Translations under genes and position numbers: made by a program
In this document: positions 61,648 through 64,000 of the stretch, piece after piece
Layout: every line of letters begins with the position of its first letter
Position numbering within the stretch: position 1 is the first letter of the stretch
DNA from: Microbispora triticiradicis
GTDB taxonomy: Bacteria > Actinomycetota > Actinomycetes > Streptosporangiales > Streptosporangiaceae
Direction: 5' to 3'
Length of the DNA: 64,000 bases
NCBI GenBank assembly: GCA_003260025.2
Contig: QFZU02000046.1
Span: forward strand, 1 to 64,000
The notes under the pieces: generated by a model
Database searches by the model: none
Told to the model about the DNA's origin: nothing
The model's input: the letters and a program-made list of their open reading frames with translations, nothing else

Positions 61648-62682
61648 TTACGTCGCCGCGCCGGGGCTCCCCAAGGGGACGGGGTCCTCCGGGGTCCAGT
61701 GCGCGAGGGCCCACTCCCGGTACTCGCCGACCTGCCGCGGCAGGTCGCGCGGTCGCCACCCCAGCCGCCGCGCCGCCCTCAGCACGCTGTAGGTCCCGTC
61801 CTTGCCCGAACGCAGCGCGGGGTCGGCGTCGACGACCGCCCACTCCGGGTCGGCGGCCGGGTCGGCGGCCAGTTCGACGCCGAACAGCTCCGCCAGGCGC
61901 GGCACCGGAACGGCGGCCCCGCCGGCCAGGTTGAACGCCGCGCTGCCGACGTCCGGCCTGGTGCACAACAGGCCGAGCGCGGCGGCGACGTCGACCGCGC
62001 TGATCCAGTCGCCGGCCGCCCGGAGCGTCCGCGGGGTCACCGCCAGCGGCGTCCCGGCGACGAGGGCCCGCGCCAGGTGGTACGGCAAGGACATCAGGGT
62101 CCGTGCGGAGGTGGGCCGCTCCATCGGGCCGAACACCTTGGTGCACCGCACGATCGGCACGCTCATGCCGTAGAGGGCGGCGAACCGCCTGGCCACCAGT
62201 TCGGCGGTCACCTTGCTGACGCCGTACATCTCGTCCGGCTCCAGGGGTGTGTCCTCGTCCTGCGGCTCCGTCCGCCCGGAGTTCCCGGCGCCGTACACGG
62301 CCGCGCTGCTGACGTGGACGACCCGGCCGACGGAACCGGCGCGGCGGGCGGCGTCCAGGACGGCGGCGGTGCCCATGACGTTGACGTCGAGGAACCGCAC
62401 GGGGTCCTCCCGCTCCCACTCGGGCACGAGGGTCACGGTGGCGCCGTGCACCACCGTCTCGGGCCGATGGCGGGCGAACAACGTGGCGAGTCGGGCGCGG
62501 TCGCGCACGTCGCAGCGCACGAAGTCCACCCGGCCGGCGACGTCCGCCAGATGTCCCGACCAGGCCTCGTCCGGTTCGCCCACGTCGAGGGCCAGCACCC
62601 GCGCCTCCTCGTGGTCCTGGAGGAAGCACCGGATGAACACGCTCATCACGAAGCCGCAGGCTCCGGTCACCAGGACACGCAT
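61648..62682 (-). CDS. NAD-dependent epimerase/dehydratase
   Basis: A 344-residue extended SDR. The glycine motif is LVTGACGFVMS (third Gly replaced by Met), the catalytic pair is Y153/K157 in YGVSKVTAE, and SSAAVYGAGN supplies Ser. The fold is that of sugar epimerases, but its place beside an allantoinase and amidohydrolases suggests another polyol or ring substrate. GGGGGAG is 6 nt before ATG 62682. It is 13 bp after puuE in the same orientation. Confidence 0.82.
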   Translation of the reverse strand: MRVLVTGACGFVMSVFIRCFLQDHEEARVLALDVGEPDEAWSGHLADVAGRVDFVRCDVRDRARLATLFARHRPETVVHGATVTLVPEWEREDPVRFLDVNVMGTAAVLDAARRAGSVGRVVHVSSAAVYGAGNSGRTEPQDEDTPLEPDEMYGVSKVTAELVARRFAALYGMSVPIVRCTKVFGPMERPTSARTLMSLPYHLARALVAGTPLAVTPRTLRAAGDWISAVDVAAALGLLCTRPDVGSAAFNLAGGAAVPVPRLAELFGVELAADPAADPEWAVVDADPALRSGKDGTYSVLRAARRLGWRPRDLPRQVGEYREWALAHWTPEDPVPLGSPGAAT

Positions 62683-62695
62683 CGCCCACTCCCCC

Positions 62696-63604
62696 TCACG
62701 ACGCGGACGCCGGGACGGCGGGATGCGCCGCGTGCCAGTGCCGGGCGACGTCCACGCGGCGGGTGACCCACACGTCATCCGCCCCGGCGGCGTAGTCGAG
62801 GAAGCGCACCAGGTCGGCGGCCCGGCCGGGGCGGCCGGCGATGCGTGTGTGCAGCCCGACGCTCATCATCTTCGGCCGGTCGTCGCCCTCCTCGCGCAGC
62901 AGGTCGAGCGCCCGGCGCAGATAGGCGGAGAAGCTCTCCGACTGGAAGCCGTAGGTGTTGAGGTAGCGGCCGTCGTTGTTGTCCAGGGTGTACGGGACGA
63001 CCAGGTGCGCGCGGCCGGCGACGTGATCCCAGTAGGGCAGGTCGTCGGCGAAGGAGTCCGAGTCGTACAGGAACCCTCCCTCCTCCACCACCAGGCGGCG
63101 GGTGTGCGGGCTCATCCGGCCGGTGTACCAGCCCTCGGGCCTGCTGCCGGTGACCCTGGTGTGCAGGTCGATCGCCCGGCGGATGTGCTCCCGCTCCAGC
63201 TCGACCGGCATCTCGGCGTAGTCGATCCAGCGCAGGCCGTGGCAGGCGATCTCCCATCCCGCCTCGCGCATCGCGGCGACCGCCTCGGGACCGCGCTCCA
63301 GGGCCTCGGCGATGCCGAACACCGTGACCGGCAACCCCCGTTCGGTGAAGAGCCGGTGCAGCCGCCAGAACCCGGCGCGGCTGCCGTACTCGTACTGCGA
63401 CTCGACGTTGAGGTTGCGGATGTTGGGGAACTCCCGGGTCGGCTCCTCGGTCAGGAACGCCTCCGAGCACCGATCGCCGTGCAGGACCGAACGCTCGCCG
63501 CCCTCCTCGTAGTTGACGACGAACTGCAGGGCGACCTTCGCGTCGCCCGGCCAGCGGGCGTGCGGCGGGCGCCTGCCGTATCCCTTGAGGTCGCGTGGGT
63601 ACAT
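62696..63604 (-). CDS. puuE: PuuE-type allantoinase (polysaccharide deacetylase fold)
   Basis: A 302-residue cofactor-light NodB-fold enzyme. YPRDLKGYGRRPPHARWPG, VALQFVVNYEEGGERSVLHGD, YEYGSRAGFWRL, GWEIACHGLRWIDY and GWYTGRMSPHTRRL are the recognisable PuuE segments. PuuE proteins open the hydantoin ring of allantoin; close relatives act on other ureides. It lies in a leftward group with an epimerase and a partial amidohydrolase. The enzyme family is secure, the true ring substrate less so. Confidence 0.87.
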   Translation of the reverse strand: MYPRDLKGYGRRPPHARWPGDAKVALQFVVNYEEGGERSVLHGDRCSEAFLTEEPTREFPNIRNLNVESQYEYGSRAGFWRLHRLFTERGLPVTVFGIAEALERGPEAVAAMREAGWEIACHGLRWIDYAEMPVELEREHIRRAIDLHTRVTGSRPEGWYTGRMSPHTRRLVVEEGGFLYDSDSFADDLPYWDHVAGRAHLVVPYTLDNNDGRYLNTYGFQSESFSAYLRRALDLLREEGDDRPKMMSVGLHTRIAGRPGRAADLVRFLDYAAGADDVWVTRRVDVARHWHAAHPAVPASAS

Positions 63605-63663
63605 GGGGTTGTGCTCACCTCTCGGCGGGGGGTCGTTCGGGGTGGTTCAGGAGTCGTCAGGTC

Positions 63664-64000
63664 TCAGCAGTCGGGGACGCCGGCGGCGGGCCGGACCGGC
63701 AGGAGGGGGACCACGCCGGTGTCCGCGCCCGAGTCGGCGACCAGCGGGGCGACCAGCCGTCCGCTCTGGTAGACGGCCCGCACGTCCCACAGCCGGGAGA
63801 CGTCACGGGTGGCGTCGCCGCCGACCACGAGCAGGTCGGCGAGACGGCCGGGAGCGAGGGTGCCGACCTGGTCGGCGATGCCGCAGGCCTCGGCGGCCAC
63901 CGCGGTGGCCGCGCGGATGGCCGCGAGCGGTGTCAGGCCGGCCGCCACGGCGAGTTCGATGCCGTGCTGGAGCCCGCCGAAGGCGACGTCGTACGGACCG
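63664..64000 (-). CDS. Amidohydrolase family protein (C-terminal part; start outside window)
   Basis: The last 111 codons of a metal-dependent amidohydrolase. GGLQHGIELAVAAGLTPLAAIRAAT, then CGIADQVGTLAPGRLADLLVVGGDATRDVSRLWDVRAVYQSGR, is the typical end of imidazolonepropionase or cytosine deaminase-like enzymes, where the C-terminal strand closes the small beta domain. The metal site is outside the window. It is upstream of puuE by 59 bp. Confidence 0.8.
   Translation of the reverse strand, partial: GPYDVAFGGLQHGIELAVAAGLTPLAAIRAATAVAAEACGIADQVGTLAPGRLADLLVVGGDATRDVSRLWDVRAVYQSGRLVAPLVADSGADTGVVPLLPVRPAAGVPDC

Overview
The window is high-GC DNA with strong GC3 bias, many GTG starts and many genes whose -10 box (TAnnnT) lies 6-8 nt from the start codon (leaderless type). 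With the gene families present (WYL, TetR, HxlR, F420/PPOX, rifamycin monooxygenase, FCD, DUF1048, DUF1062), this points to a chromosome of a mycelial actinomycete, probably of the Streptosporangiales type; the taxon is an inference. I see no tRNA, rRNA or CRISPR array.

Region 1 (1-19.8 kb) is a mosaic of small regulator-plus-enzyme pairs: a partial coiled-coil protein; a methyltransferase, GbsR-type regulator and hydrolase; an integrase pseudogene carrying a 49-bp micro-inversion; a FAD hydroxylase with divergent TetR; VOC and DUF1062 proteins; a DUF308 membrane protein with divergent TetR; a clear rifamycin monooxygenase (rox); a WYL regulator; a quinone oxidoreductase with a MarR regulator and a striking operator array; a PPOX/F420 protein; a hydrolase with HxlR; a three-gene trpB-trpA-gntR operon; and an APH-fold kinase.

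Region 2 (19.8-39.4 kb) is a decayed NarL-type two-component system split by an 17,984-bp Tn3-family transposon (20536-38519). Its ends are 40-bp inverted repeats matching at 38 of 40 positions and beginning GGGG, flanked by a 5-bp duplication (ATGTA). It carries tnpA and tnpR, a frameshifted dam-type methylase, a second frameshifted resolvase, a frameshifted tyrosine recombinase, an IS21 fragment, and cargo: MmyB-type regulator with SDR, a secreted crystallin-fold protein, a membrane-anchored pentapeptide-repeat protein, PadR with a DrrAB-like exporter inside a 242-bp direct repeat, a DoxX protein and a hydrolase. The host response regulator has lost the front of its DNA-binding domain and the kinase also has a frameshift, so the system is dead.

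Region 3 (39.4-43.4 kb) holds padR with two DUF1048 genes, a polytopic membrane protein, and an intact LuxR-type two-component system.

Region 4 (43.4-64 kb) looks like a nitrogen-compound scavenging island: two paralogous FCD regulators, a cysteine hydrolase, a hydantoinase, a TrzA/AtzA-like amidohydrolase, two MFS transporters, a two-module AsnC regulator, and a long leftward operon (ThDP decarboxylase, aldehyde dehydrogenase, PotDBCA-like ABC importer, M20 amidohydrolase, MFS). The importer plus dehydrogenase resembles E. coli ydcSTUVW with a decarboxylase added in front. Upstream lie PuuE-type allantoinase, an NAD-dependent epimerase and a partial amidohydrolase. The inferred theme is uptake and stepwise opening and oxidation of ureides, hydantoins or amino/guanidino 2-oxo acids.
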